A stretch of DNA of 64,000 nucleotides, taken from assembly GCF_026262505.1 (NCBI RefSeq), contig NC_067206.1, positions 27,295,896 through 27,359,895 on the forward strand. The letters are read 5' to 3'. Under the pieces are notes generated by a model. That model was given only the letters and a program-made list of their open reading frames with translations. It ran no database searches and was not told the DNA's origin. Position numbers and translations under genes: made by a program. This stretch comes from Trichomonas vaginalis G3 (taxonomy: Eukaryota; Parabasalia; Trichomonadida; Trichomonadidae). This document shows, piece by piece, positions 1 to 9,828 of the stretch. Numbering within the stretch: the first letter of the stretch is position 1; every line of letters begins with the position of its first letter.

Positions 1-63
1 CTGACTTCTCTCCGTCAAATATTGACACGCCAGTTTGACATAAATTGTATTATAAACTTACCT

Positions 64-297
64 TTAGAAATATCTGTAAGTTGTTGTTATATTTTTGTCT
101 GCTTCAAGAACTTTCACCATTTCAGTTATACCAACTTTCTTTGCTTTATGAAAATATTTTGGTTCAGCAAAGACTGCTATTCTATAACATTTTCCATTGT
201 TTGTATAAAGAACTATTCTGTCAATGTATTTGTATTGTTTGTGTGTGTAAACTTTGTTCTGCTTCAATTCGAAGAGATACCGAATACGTCCAATTTT
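64..297 (-). pseudogene. Decayed small minus-strand gene next to the capsid gene (copy A)
   Basis: The minus strand reads a protein rich in Lys and Tyr (LKQNKVYTHKQYKYIDR, then TEMVKVLEADKN). It is the counterpart of the minus-strand gene at 57900-58206 in copy B. In copy B it starts with ATG immediately divergent from the next plus-strand gene. In copy A that ATG has changed and no start is visible. The 3' end also differs, so this copy looks inactive. The function is unknown; the family was not recognised. Confidence 0.5.
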
Positions 298-310
298 TAT
301 TCGAAGTAAA

Positions 311-886
311 ATGTCATTTCCGAAAAATAGAAGCGTAAGTGTTTCAAAAGGTTTAATGGGTGGCAGATGTGAAGTTAAATTCACCAACTCAAACAAACAG
401 TCAAAGTGTTATTGTCAATGTCAAAGAAAGAGATGTTGAAGTGGGGAAACCATACGAAGACGAAGATGGTATAACAATAGTTCCTGTAAAAGAACCAACA
501 TACCCTGAAGTTAGCAGAGACTTAAGTTCTGTTGCAGATATTCGAAACGACTACCAACAACTGAAAGACAAACTTCAAACTCAGGAGAAGATTTGTCAAG
601 CTTTAGGTATAATGTTAAACTTGGTCGAACACAACCCTGTAAAAGTGAACTCATATGTCATTGCACCTCATGAAGTTTTTGAAAGAACTATTGAAACTTT
701 TGACAGAGCAGACGATATAACATCAAAGAAATAGAACCCGCAGTTAGTTGCTGTGGTGTTTCATATAATGTCATTGACAAGATATACGTTATGAAAGGAG
801 GTGAAACGTTGAACTTAAAATATAGTTTCCCAGACGTATATAAAATATTTGACGACCACAACATTTCATTAAAATTTATTTGCTAA
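311..886 (+). pseudogene. Unknown element protein, about 190 aa, frameshifted (copy A)
   Basis: The counterpart is at 58225-58805. Both read a protein beginning MSFPKNRSVSVSKGLM, followed by a polar stretch, a Gln/Lys-rich helical segment (about residues 75-100) and a C-terminal IYVMKGGETLNLKY region. Copy A has lost one base near 358, where copy B has an extra C, and has further indels near 725 and 835. It sits directly downstream of the major capsid gene and upstream of a candidate minor capsid gene, so a virion or assembly role is plausible but unproven. Confidence 0.6.
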
Positions 887-891
887 GTAAA

Positions 892-1669
892 ATGGCAGAG
901 AAGACACAATGGTTTATACTATTACGACTAAAAACCCTGAGTCATAAATTCTATAACAACAAACTTACAAATGTCCTCAAGGACGATATTGTAAACTAAC
1001 CTTAAACACAATGACGACTAAAGCTTGTTTTGCTCTTTTGACACCAGAAGATTTTATTGTTGTGAATGGTAAAAAATACTCCTTTGAAGATACTTACTCA
1101 GATATACACCAACAGGTTTTGTTGACTTATTTAATACTTTAAGTACGGGTGTAACATGTGCTGCAACTAGAGCAGGTTTCATTATGTTTGGATGTCCGAC
1201 TGAGTTTACTATAAACAATATGAGCTATAATACAAAACTTATATCTGGTTTTACTACCAACAGTTTCCTATAACAGGAAAAGGTGTCATACAAGGAATGT
1301 CTGTTCCATTGACTTTAAGTACACCTATTTTATATATTGTTTCAAACTTAGGTTCAAAGTGTTATTCGAATGTCGACAGAAACTACTATGACCAAAAGAT
1401 ACTTATGCGTATAAATAACACTTCTCTGCTGGTTTGCCTATGTTCATTCGAATGCAGAGTTTTCAGCTTTAGTAAACTCAAACACTTTAGCAAACATAAA
1501 CTTAACCTTAGTTGACGCAAACTTTGTTCCTGTAAAACTTTTATGTCCTATGTATTTGTCAATGACGGCAGAAAGTTTCGAATTGGAAGATGCAACTGGT
1601 GAAAGTATTGTATTACAAGAACAACTTCAACAACAAATAGCTCAAGAACAACAAATAGCTCAAGAATAA
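892..1669 (+). pseudogene. Candidate minor capsid (penton-like) protein, frameshifted (copy A)
   Basis: This is the counterpart of 58810-59608. The readable segments are beta-rich (for example TLSTPILYIVSNLGSKCYSN and VPVKLLCPMYLSM) and end in a Gln-rich tail. Size, beta-rich composition and position after the major capsid gene fit the single jelly-roll penton protein that accompanies the capsid gene in Polintons and virophages. This is inferred from context, not from a motif. Copy A has indels near 935, 955, 1105, 1250 and 1425 relative to an open reading. The alternative is another virion protein. Confidence 0.5.
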
Positions 1670-1694
1670 AAAAAATATTTTTTTTTTTTATAAA

Positions 1695-2928
1695 ATGTAC
1701 AGAATAGATGTTTCAGATTTTTATGACTTCCAAACATTCAGAAATATGTGTCCATTTCGAGACTATAACAAAGCAGTCGAGAATTTGAAACGTTTAGTCA
1801 TTTATGTCGACTCTGCCCCAGAATGTTATGTTATGAAAGAATGGGATGTAGTCTTTAACAAACCTAAAGCGACAATAGTTTCAGAACAAGAATGTAAACA
1901 GAAACTTAAGAAAATAAAAGTCGTACAAGTTGGCATGAAGATGTTAGATGCTTGGGATATCTTATTGTCAAATTGAAGATTTTTCAGTTCGAGGTATAAA
2001 GTTCTATACACCTTCTCCAAACTTCTATTCTATCTTCACTGGATATAAATACGAACAAGTAGAATGGAAAGAAAATGTTATAGAAGCTTGGTTAGACCAT
2101 GTCAAAGAAATTATATGCAATGGAAACGAAAAGGTTTATGAGTATATCTTATGTTGGTTTGCAAACATCTTACAACATCCAAGTGCTAAAAATGAAACTG
2201 CTCTCATTATAATTGGAAAACAAGGAACAGGTAAGAACACTTTCTTTACAGATATCTTATGCAAACTGTTAGAAGGTTATTCGAACCCTAATATGACAAA
2301 CTTAGAAAACATCTGCGGTAAATTTAACTCTTCAATAGAGAATATGAAACTTATAGTATGTAACGAACTTCAAAGTATAGATACAACAAAAGTTTTGAAC
2401 TCAGATGCTTTGAAGAGTCTTATAACAGACAAAGTTGGAGTTGTTGAAAGAAAATATAAAGACCAAAGAGTTTGTGAAAATGTTGCAAACTTCATTATGG
2501 TTTCAAACAATGCTGTTCCGATGAAGTTAGAAAGTTCTGACAGAAGATATGTAGTTGTCAGAACGTCAGAAGCTCATATGCAAGATACAGAATATTTTGA
2601 CGACTTAGCAGAAACTTTGACATCTGACTTTTACAACCACTTGTTCTCATATTTCATGACATTAGATATTTCAAAGTTCAATCCAAGACAAATTCCACAT
2701 ACCGAAGAGAGACAAACATTGTTAGAAGCAAACAAGAGTGTATATGAACTGTTCATAGATGAAACTGACTTTGAGTGTTTAGATGAAAGGTCATTGTACG
2801 ATTCGTATAAACAATATTGTCAAGAGTATGGTTATATGACAGCGTCTAAACGAACATTCTTGGCAAATGTCAAAAGTCTTTTAGACGTACAGAATGGTGT
2901 ATATACAAAGAAAAATTTTTCTGAGTAA
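1695..2928 (+). pseudogene. SF3 (D5-like) helicase with one frameshift (copy A)
   Basis: It is nearly identical to the intact 411-aa helicase at 59639-60874. The first 92 residues read from the ATG at 1695, right after an AT-rich AAAAATATTTTTT box. A deletion near 1972 (CAAATTG against CAAAACTTG in copy B) then shifts the frame, and the rest, with the Walker A motif GKQGTGKN, stays open to 2928. SF3 helicases unwind DNA at viral origins as hexamers. Unless the indel is a sequencing error, this copy would not make a full protein. Confidence 0.85.
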
Positions 2929-2965
2929 ATTTTAAAAAAAAATATTTTTTTATCCGATAGAAAAG

Positions 2966-3385
2966 ATGACGAAATTCATCTCAGTAAACAAGTACATGTC
3001 AGGACTTAAAGAAGAACTAGACCCATTCACATATTTGAATGTTTACTTCTACCATTTTGAAAAGTCTTCATTCAGCAAAGTTTGGAACATCGAACCAGTT
3101 AAGTTTGCTATTGTGACTAAAAATGGTGCGAAATTTGAAGACTTAGACATAGAAGGTTTGTTAGCAGTCAAAGAAAGTTTTGACAGAAGGTTCTCAAAAC
3201 TCGAAGAAGGCAAAGCATACAAACTTGTTATACCTTATGAACCAAAGAAAGCAGACGACTATGAATATTATGAGTCTAAAGTTGTAGAAGTTCAAGGTAA
3301 ATTGGGTAAAAAGATTTTAGAGTCTAAGCCAGTGTTTGCTCCTAAAGAGGAAGAGAACATTGACATTGACCCAGAAATGTTCTAA
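2966..3385 (+). CDS. Conserved 139-aa element protein (copy A)
   Basis: This is an open frame of 139 codons, starting at an ATG preceded by the box AAAAAAATATTTTTTTATC and a short leader. It is nearly identical to 60910-61329, and is the one gene of this stretch that is open in both copies. The protein begins MTKFISVNKYMSGLKEELD, is rich in Lys, Glu and aromatic residues, and ends in an acidic tail (EEENIDIDPEMF). An acidic C-terminus and a place beside the helicase would suit a single-stranded-DNA-binding protein, but this is a guess from size, charge and context. No family was recognised. Confidence 0.75.
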   Translation: MTKFISVNKYMSGLKEELDPFTYLNVYFYHFEKSSFSKVWNIEPVKFAIVTKNGAKFEDLDIEGLLAVKESFDRRFSKLEEGKAYKLVIPYEPKKADDYEYYESKVVEVQGKLGKKILESKPVFAPKEEENIDIDPEMF

Positions 3386-3401
3386 AAATAAAATTTTATT
3401 T

Positions 3402-3847
3402 TTACATGTCAAATTTCTTCTTCTCTGGTTCAGGTTCTTTCTTCTCTTCTTCTACTTTCTTTTCTTTCTTTTCTCTCTTCTTCTTTTCTGGTGGAGTTAT
3501 GTCAAACTTCTCAGAACCATATTTTTGTAAAAGTTCTTTGTCCTTTAATAGCTCTTCTATTCTGTTTTCTATTTCATCTTCAAGAACAGTGCATGTGTCT
3601 TCTTTGCATTCTAAGAAGTTTTGTTGGACTTCATCTCTCCAAGAGGCGTCATCTCTGTCAACAAGTCTGTCATTGACAAATTTTAAGACTTCTCTGCTTA
3701 ATGTTTTATGGTTCTTGTCATATTCCCAGAAACAGAACTTTAGAACAAATTCACCTTTCTTGTTTACACTATGTAAGATTTATGGTCGACAGATGTTTTG
3801 CTGTCGAAAAGCTTGTCTCGAATATAGATGGCGAAATCGCTAGACAT
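3402..3847 (-). pseudogene. Highly charged small protein gene, frameshifted; absent from copy B
   Basis: The minus strand reads MSSDFAIYIRDKLFDSK from the ATG at 3847. After a one-base shift near 3770 it gives a Glu/Lys-rich helical protein ending in a Lys/Glu/Pro tail (KKKREKKEKKVEEEKK) and a stop at 3402. It lies between the 139-aa gene and the ATPase, divergent from the ATPase. The whole gene, with the ATPase start, is missing from copy B, where the flanks are joined near 61340. The function is unknown; a coiled-coil or virion-core protein is possible. Confidence 0.55.
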
Positions 3848-3883
3848 TTTCTAAAAGATAAAAATTTTAATTTTTCTAAAAAT

Positions 3884-4758
3884 ATGTTAGAAAAAAAGTT
3901 TGCTGACATTGACAAAAAATTTGAGAATGTTTTAAAATAAGAACAAGAGGAAGTTGGAAAATGCTCAGATAAAACCCATACATGACAAGTTCTTATTTGC
4001 TCAGAATGGTATAACAGGTCTAATTGCACCACCTGGGTCGGGTAAGACTTTCACTTATCTTAAAATGGCTGCACAACAACAAGAACTAGATGAGAAGAAC
4101 CCATTCTATGAGTTAGTTGTCATTTGTAGTATTCTTGGTCAATTTGACCAAACCGTCAATTCGTTCAAAGATATTATAAAAAGTCTAAGTTAGTATGTAT
4201 AAAAGACTCTGAGTTTGTTAGATTGGATAAAGAAGTACCAAAGAAGAGTTTTGAAGTACAATGCTATAAATGAGTATATAAATTCGAAGTTTAAAGACCC
4301 AAATGAGGAAATGCAGAGAATATTAGAGAAGAAACACTTCAGAAACAAACAGAAAGAGATAGAATACATTTCGAAGAAATTGCAATCTTACGATTGGAAA
4401 CGTACCCTCATAGATGTCTTCTTATCTTAGATGACTTTGCTTCTCATCCTTTGTTAAAGAACAGAGAACAAGACATGTGTCGAATTCTTAAGAAGCTCAG
4501 ACACTTTAACATTTCAGTTGTCATTTGTGTACAGACAGCCAAGAGTTTAAGTAAGGATGTAAAGAGAATACTTACTGATATTATACTTTTCCCCGGATTG
4601 TCCGAAGACGATTTCATGAACTTATGAAAGAGTCCATGGCAGGTAAGTTTGACAGACATGAACTCTGGGAGAAGTACAAAGTCATACAAGACCCTCATAC
4701 TTCTTTCAGAATTCACATCTACGCAAACAAAGTTCAAAATTGTAAAAGTCAAGCGTAA
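3884..4758 (+). pseudogene. A32/FtsK-type DNA-packaging ATPase, multiply frameshifted (copy A)
   Basis: The segments in order are: a helical N-terminus from the ATG at 3884 (MLEKKFADIDKKF); a Walker A region APPGSGKTFTYLKMA (about 4030-4070) after a shift near 3936; a charged middle; a Walker B region CLLILDDFASH (about 4410-4445); and a C-terminal part matching copy B to the end. Frameshifts lie near 3936, 4185, 4215, 4400 and 4620. Family members pump genomes into preformed capsids. Walker A survives here but is deleted in copy B. The ATPase C-terminus runs into a repeat array absent from copy B. Confidence 0.8.
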
Positions 4759-4835
4759 AAATGTAAGTGTTTTAGTCTTAGTCTGTTGTGGTGCTGCAGC
4801 TTTCGGTTCTTCTGGCTTTGGAATGGACTCGGTTG

Positions 4836-5180
4836 GTGGTACGTCGGACATTCGTTTGTGTCCTGTCGGAAGGAAAAACTTTTCCTGTTGGAAGGAAAAA
4901 CTTTTCCTGTCGGAAGGAAGGACTTTTCCAGTTGTCGGGAAATTTTTTTCCAGTTGTCGGGAAATTTTTTTCCTGTCTGAAGGAAAAATTTTTTCTGTCG
5001 TTCGACCAAAAAGTTCTCAATTTTCGAAAATTTGAATGGTTTACGGACGGACAACAGGAAAATTTTTTCCAGTTGGAAGGAAGGACTTTTCCTGTTGGAA
5101 GGAAAATTTTTTCCTGTTGGAAGGAAGAACTTGGAATGTCGGAAGGAAGGACTCGGAATGTCGGATGGAAGGACTCGGAA
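4836..5180. repeat. Degenerate GGAAGGAAAAACTTTTCC array between ATPase and KilA-N genes
   Basis: The array opens with GGTGGTACGTCGGACATTCG, a head also found at 8891 and 10828. It continues with many imperfect units of the type CTGTYGGAAGGAAAAACTTTTCC, in which GGAAAAACTTTTCC can fold on itself. Most frames are open through it on both strands. At its right edge a short frame (5180-5254) contains TIYLIE, like EAIYLIE near the start of the gene at 9425. Read on the minus strand, the head begins ATGTCCGACGTACC (MSDVPP). The array is missing from copy B. Confidence 0.75.
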
Positions 5181-5263
5181 TGCCAGAAGGATTTGACAAG
5201 ACAATTTACCTTATAGAGCTACCTGAGCCATCTGAAGTCAAGCTTGAAAAATAAATGGTTCAT

Positions 5264-6088
5264 CTACTCTGCTTGTTTGAAGTTGTCAAAATACTCTGTT
5301 ATTTTTTCCTTTAACAATGGCAAATCTTCTTTGAAGGTAAGTATTGTACAACCTTTAATATCATAGTGTGTTTGAGGTAACGTATCTTGAACTATTTGTT
5401 TCACATCTTCATTTGGTGTCATTGAAATCGGTAAGTTTTCGCGATAGAACCAATTTCTGTCAGATTTGTAAATCTTAGCAAGGTCGTAAAAGCTTTTGTT
5501 GTTTCTTCTGACTAAATGCAACATAACCATATCTCTGTCTTCTTCATTTTCCATCTCTTCAGTATAAATCATATACTTATAGTTCTTTTCCTTTCCTTTT
5601 GGTACCGAACGTGGTATTCTTTTCTGAAGGCTTTTGTCTTTTGCTTCAATGACTTCATCTTTTGCTTGAAGTTTCTTTTCCATCTCTTCACGTTCTTGTC
5701 TATGAATTTCATCTAACATCATGAAAATATACCAAGCATAACGAGGTGAAGCCCACATTGCAACAGCATTTACAAGAAGTCTATGTACATACCAACCTCT
5801 CAAACCATTTGGCAAATTTTTACGATTTTCATAGAGTTTTGGCGACCCCGGAAAAAGTCGGGGTCGCTGTGCTTCGCTCAAAAGTTCTTTTGTCTGTTGG
5901 TTTTTGAACCAATCGTCTGTATGTTTGGTATCTGGAGCAAAACATGCTGTCAAAATACTTTGCATTTGGTACATGTCGTCTTTGACCGAACGAATGAGAC
6001 GTAACTGTTTGTTAAACTGAACCCACTCGTATTCTTCATTTATATCTTCATGAACGATAGCAGTTGTTGTGTTCTCTGATGTTGACAT
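5264..6088 (-). CDS. KilA-N domain protein with DUF3627-like C-terminus (copy A)
   Basis: The start is the ATG of MSTSENTTT at 6088, just after the conserved leader TTTTGTATGTAAG. The middle has the KilA-N core (GLRGWYVHRLLVNAVAMWAS), then a coiled-coil linker and a C-terminal domain beginning KIPRSVPKGKEKNYKYM and ending near the stop. That C-terminal domain resembles the one joined to KilA-N in large DNA viruses. KilA-N proteins bind DNA and probably regulate viral genes. A GC-rich hairpin at 5842-5867 (stem GCGACCCC/GGGGTCGC) lies in frame within the coding sequence, where copy B carries a different hairpin. Confidence 0.8.
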   Translation of the reverse strand: MSTSENTTTAIVHEDINEEYEWVQFNKQLRLIRSVKDDMYQMQSILTACFAPDTKHTDDWFKNQQTKELLSEAQRPRLFPGSPKLYENRKNLPNGLRGWYVHRLLVNAVAMWASPRYAWYIFMMLDEIHRQEREEMEKKLQAKDEVIEAKDKSLQKRIPRSVPKGKEKNYKYMIYTEEMENEEDRDMVMLHLVRRNNKSFYDLAKIYKSDRNWFYRENLPISMTPNEDVKQIVQDTLPQTHYDIKGCTILTFKEDLPLLKEKITEYFDNFKQAE

Positions 6089-6137
6089 ATCTGTCCTTAC
6101 ATACAAAATAAAAAAAATATTTTTTTAAAAATTAGCG

Positions 6138-6792
6138 TTATTTTCTGACTTTCACAAAAAGACCAAAAATAAACGCTTTACATGTATTTTCAGCAACTTC
6201 GTCAAATAATTTTATAGCTTTACCTATCTCATCTACTTCAAACGTTTCTTTACCTTTCGTGGGAGCACCATACATTTTCTCAAACTTTTCAAGTAGTTCT
6301 GTTTCTGCAGCTCTCATATCGTTAACAAACACAACCTTAACTCTATTGACTGTACTGTCATATCTTTGAGTTATATTATATGTTCTTCCTATCTTATATC
6401 TCTTTGTATTGAAGTCCTTCGGTTTCTGAACGATGTAAAGTAAGCCTTCACTGCAACGTTCAGTATCGAATGAACCATATGTTATGAAGTTATATCCAAC
6501 AACTGGGTCAATCCATAACAAAACTATTGGTATAAGACTTTTGTCTATAAGATATGTCTGTAGTTCCATAGAATCTTACCGATATCATAAGCTCAGGATT
6601 TCTTGTCAAAATTTTCTGAGTAGAAGCAGTTCTAACCCAGTCGTGGGATGTTTTCTTTCCAGATAGTGTTAGAATGTCTGACAAAGAATATTTCTTGTAT
6701 TTCTTTGAGTATCTTACGTTTAAATCACCAATTCGAACCACTTTGGTGTCATTGTCTATCTTTCTAACTGTTTCAAACTCAGTGTTTGTCAT
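6138..6792 (-). pseudogene. KilA-N plus T5orf172 (GIY-YIG-like) protein, one frameshift; absent from copy B
   Basis: From the ATG at 6792 the N-terminal half reads a KilA-N domain (KYSLSDILTLSGKKTSHDW). After a shift near 6560 it continues with the KilA-N end (SLIPIVLLWIDPVVGYNF). A T5orf172/MUG113-type domain of the GIY-YIG superfamily follows, with LYIVQKPKDF and YKIGRT and a Glu in ETELLEKFEK. Such fusions occur in large DNA viruses and phages and may cut or bind DNA. The gene is flanked by near-identical promoter boxes (6096-6120 and 6806-6825), which could have recombined to remove it from copy B. Confidence 0.72.
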
Positions 6793-7834
6793 TTTCTGTT
6801 TCTTACATACAAAATAAAAAAAATATTTTATAAAAACTAACGTTATTTTTTCTATTTTGTATCTTAAGGAAATTCATGATTTTCATGTATAAAAGATATG
6901 ATTTCAGGGATTTTTTTGACGAAGTGCAAAAGTTCTCTTCGTCAAAAAATAACAGTTATATAATGAAATTTGGTCATTTTTTCACTGTTTTCATGAGTTT
7001 TAGGCGACCAGGTTTTTTTCCCTACTCGCAATTTTTTACGATTTTCATGTATAAAAGATATGATTTCAGGGATTTTTTTGACGAAGTGTCAAAGTTCTCT
7101 TCGTAAAAAAATAACAGTTATATAATGAAATTTGGTCATTTTTTCACGATTTTAGGGTAGATGGTTTTTAGGTGTCACCAGGTCCCTCGGTCCCTCGGTC
7201 CCTCGGTCAACTAACATCTTTTTGAAAATAGTGACAACATGACATTTTGACAACAACACAGGAAATAAACTTCTTCGTAAATGTTTTGTCATGACTTCTT
7301 CGAAATGAGCGTAAATGTTTTGTCATGATTTCATCGAAATGAGTGTAAATGACCCAAAAATATATTTTAGGTGAAGAGGTGCGATCTCACCTCCTTTTTC
7401 ACCTCTTTTTTCACCTCTTGAATTTTCATGATTTCTTCGTATATGTTTTGTCAAAACTTCTTCGTACATGTTTTGTCAAGACTTCTTCGTATATGTTTTG
7501 TCATGACTTCTTCATCGAAATGAGTGTAAATGTTTTGTCATGATTTCATCGTACATGTTTTGTCATGATTTCATCGTAATGAGCGTAAATCAGACAAAAA
7601 TATATTTTAGGTGAAGTGGTGCGATCTCACCTGTTTTTTCACCTCTTTTCTCACCTCTTGAATTTTGTATAAAAGATATGATTTCAGGGATTTTTTTGAC
7701 GAAGTGTCAAAGTTCACTTGGTAAAAAAATAACAGTTATATAATGAAATTTGGTCATTTTACTCGGCAAAAATATATTTTAGGTGAAGAGGTGCGATCTC
7801 ACCTCCTTTTTCACCTGTTTTTTCACCTCTTTTT
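6793..7834. repeat. Intergenic regulatory/repeat block with tandem modules and palindromic boxes
   Basis: No gene is seen here. A module of about 100 bp beginning TGTATAAAAGATATGATTTC occurs at 6885, 7047 and 7668. In the first copy it holds a hairpin with a 13-bp stem (TTTTTTGACGAAG/CTTCGTCAAAAAA). Short AT units of the type TTCTTCGTAAATGTTTTGTCATGA repeat at 7270-7590. Three boxes at 7364, 7604 and 7774 combine AAAATATATTTT, the near-palindrome GGTGCGATCTCACC and further CACCTC words. A triple GGTCCCTC stands at 7181-7205. Copy B has only a fraction of this block. Confidence 0.75.
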
Positions 7835-8746
7835 TCACAAGCGTTTTACATGAATTGTACGATGTATATTTGAAATTCTAAACAATTTTGTGGCTTCTAT
7901 TTCTTCTGTCAGTATGTCAAAAGTTTTCACAATATTGAATGTATCTTTATATTTCTTCTTGACATCTGAAAGAAGGAAATCGTCAGCTGTTGGATAGTTT
8001 TTGTTTAGAAATGTCAACATGTCCATTTTATCTTCTGCTGGCTTTTCTGCTTCTTTCTTTAAGTCAGCATAGTCGTTTCGCATACGTTCTATCTCTTTGA
8101 CGGAGTAGTTATATTTCCTCATTGCTGCTTTACATTTAGAACATTGTGGGTTCATTTTTGCGTTATATTCTGAAACCTTACCTGCTAAAACAACTAAGGC
8201 GTCAATGGTTTTCTTTAACTCAAAAGCTGCTGGTTTTATTTGTTTGTTCCATATTTTACATCTTTTATCTTTATCTCTTATCTGCCATACACATTCAGCA
8301 ACTAACGAAACAAAGTTGTCGTAGGTCTTAAATTCTTCAGATTTATATATGTCAGAGATGTTCTTATATACCATGTCGCAATCTTTGTCCATGACTTTGT
8401 GTTGCAAGAAATCCAAGAAACTCATAGTTTACCTTACGAATGAACTTCTTTATTTCTACTGAGTCGGTTGGTCTGACTTCTATTTCATCGAATTCAGGAA
8501 TAGTGAGCTTTTGTTGTTGTATTTCAGGAAGTTTAGGTAGATGGTCAATAATATCCTGCATTCATAAAGATATTCTTCATTTGTTTCATCTTTTGCAGTG
8601 CAATCTAAATCTCCTTGGAGAAGTTCCTGCTTTATCTTCTGGATTTCTGTTTCGAAAGTATATGAAGAAGGAATGAAGCTTTTCATCTCTACTAACATAG
8701 ATGTTGGGTTCATGACTAACGAGTTTGGTGCTGTTGTTGCTAACAT
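7835..8746 (-). pseudogene. Unknown element protein with a CxxC knuckle, frameshifted (copy A)
   Basis: The ATG at 8746 gives MLATTAPNSLVMNPTS. After shifts near 8570 and 8410 the reading continues to the stop at 7835. The C-terminal 196 codons are open and contain CSKCKAA, a Lys/Glu-rich helix and YPTADDFLLSDVKKKY. The counterpart in copy B is 63170 to beyond 64000. One CxxC pair is not enough to name a zinc protein family. It follows the helicase, ATPase and KilA-N module and is transcribed towards it. A late transcription factor of VLTF3 type was considered but is not supported. Confidence 0.55.
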
Positions 8747-8892
8747 GTTCTTACAATAAAAATAAAAAATATTTTTTTAAAAAAACTAACTTTATTTTTT
8801 ATTTCGGGAAAATTCATGAAAATTCAACGGGTGAAAAAAAATGTTAGAAAACGTGTTAGATCTAACATGCTAACATAAAATATATTTTTTGG

Positions 8893-9421
8893 TGGTACGT
8901 CGGACATTGTTCTGAAACAGTACAAATATTGTTCTGAAACAGTACAAATATTGTTCTGAAACAGTACAAATATTGTTCTGAAACAGTACAAATATTGTTC
9001 TGAAACAGTACAAATATTGTTCTGAATCAGAACAAATATTGTTCTGAATCAGAAAATTTTTCTCACAAATTGAGAGCTTTTACGGGAAATTTGTTCTGAA
9101 TCAGAACAAATATTGTTCTGAATCAGAACAAATATTGTTCTGAAACAGTACAAATATTGTTCTGAAACAGTACAAATATTGTTCTGAAACAGTACAAATA
9201 TTGTTCTGAAACAGTACAAATATTGTTCTGAAACAGTACAAATATTGTTCTGAATCAGAACAAATATTGTTCTGAATCAGAAAATTTTTCTCACAAATTG
9301 AGAGCTTTTACGGGAAATTTGTTCTGAATCAGAACAAATATTGTTCTGAATCAGTACAAATATTGTTCTGAAACAGTACAAATATTGTTCTGAAACAGTA
9401 CAAGACTAGTTCTGAAACAGA
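8893..9421. repeat. 22-bp iteron-like array, 21 units in three blocks
   Basis: The unit is TTGTTCTGAAACAGTACAAA plus TA, with a fixed 22-bp period from 8907. Blocks of 7, 9 and 5 units are separated by two nearly identical spacers (about 9053-9090 and 9281-9318), so a 228-bp higher-order period is superimposed. Some units read GTTCTGAATCAGAAC, which is almost a perfect palindrome. The array is headed by GGTGGTACGTCGGACATT and ends against the ATG of the gene at 9425. The regular two-turn spacing resembles origin iterons or multi-site operators. The role is inferred. Confidence 0.85.
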
Positions 9422-9424
9422 ACA

Positions 9425-9805
9425 ATGGACAACATCGAGCCATTAGATGAGGCAATTTACCTTATAGAGATAAATGAAGTTGTTAAGCAGTACTTGGGCA
9501 AGGACAAAGCCAACAAGTCCCTCGGCTTCTGGTTGTCTGGAAGAGGTGCGCTGAAAATCGAAATTGAAACCGGAATTCCAATTCAAATACCAGACGGGAC
9601 AGCCTACGACGACATAAAGCAAGCAAAGAAAGAAGCTCTTCTCAAGTTCTTTGCCAAACGTCCTTGGATAAAAATACCAAACAGAGAGAGTCCAATTCCA
9701 CGAATGAACCAAATTCTCCGAGGACTCTTACACTTCTCTGGTCAACCATTCTACATAACTACAGAAGGTGACATGGTGACCCCTTCAGTAAACATCTCAT
9801 TTTAA
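9425..9805 (+). CDS. Unknown 126-aa element protein downstream of the iteron-like array
   Basis: This is an open frame from ATG (MDNIEPLDEAIYLIEINEV) to TAA, with no recognised family. It is less AT-rich than its neighbours in places. It is basic in the middle (IKQAKKEALLKFFAKRPWIK) and has no membrane segment. The first codon follows the last array unit by three bases, so the array is its promoter region. The words YLIE and the flanking bases CAATTTACCTTATAGAG recur at the right edge of the 4836-5180 array. A repeat-binding or copy-control protein would fit the position but is speculation. Confidence 0.65.
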   Translation: MDNIEPLDEAIYLIEINEVVKQYLGKDKANKSLGFWLSGRGALKIEIETGIPIQIPDGTAYDDIKQAKKEALLKFFAKRPWIKIPNRESPIPRMNQILRGLLHFSGQPFYITTEGDMVTPSVNISF

Positions 9806-9828
9806 CTCACTTTTTTTCTATCTTAAGG

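Noticed and set aside
4749-5204. Long open frames on both strands through the GGAAGG array (Phe/Pro/Thr/Gly-Lys repeats)
   Set aside because: The repeat is open in most frames because its units lack stop codons. The reading is absent from copy B and has no stable start.
8893-9421. CRISPR array
   Set aside because: Units are contiguous 22-bp tandem repeats without unique spacers. There are no cas genes and the genome is eukaryotic.
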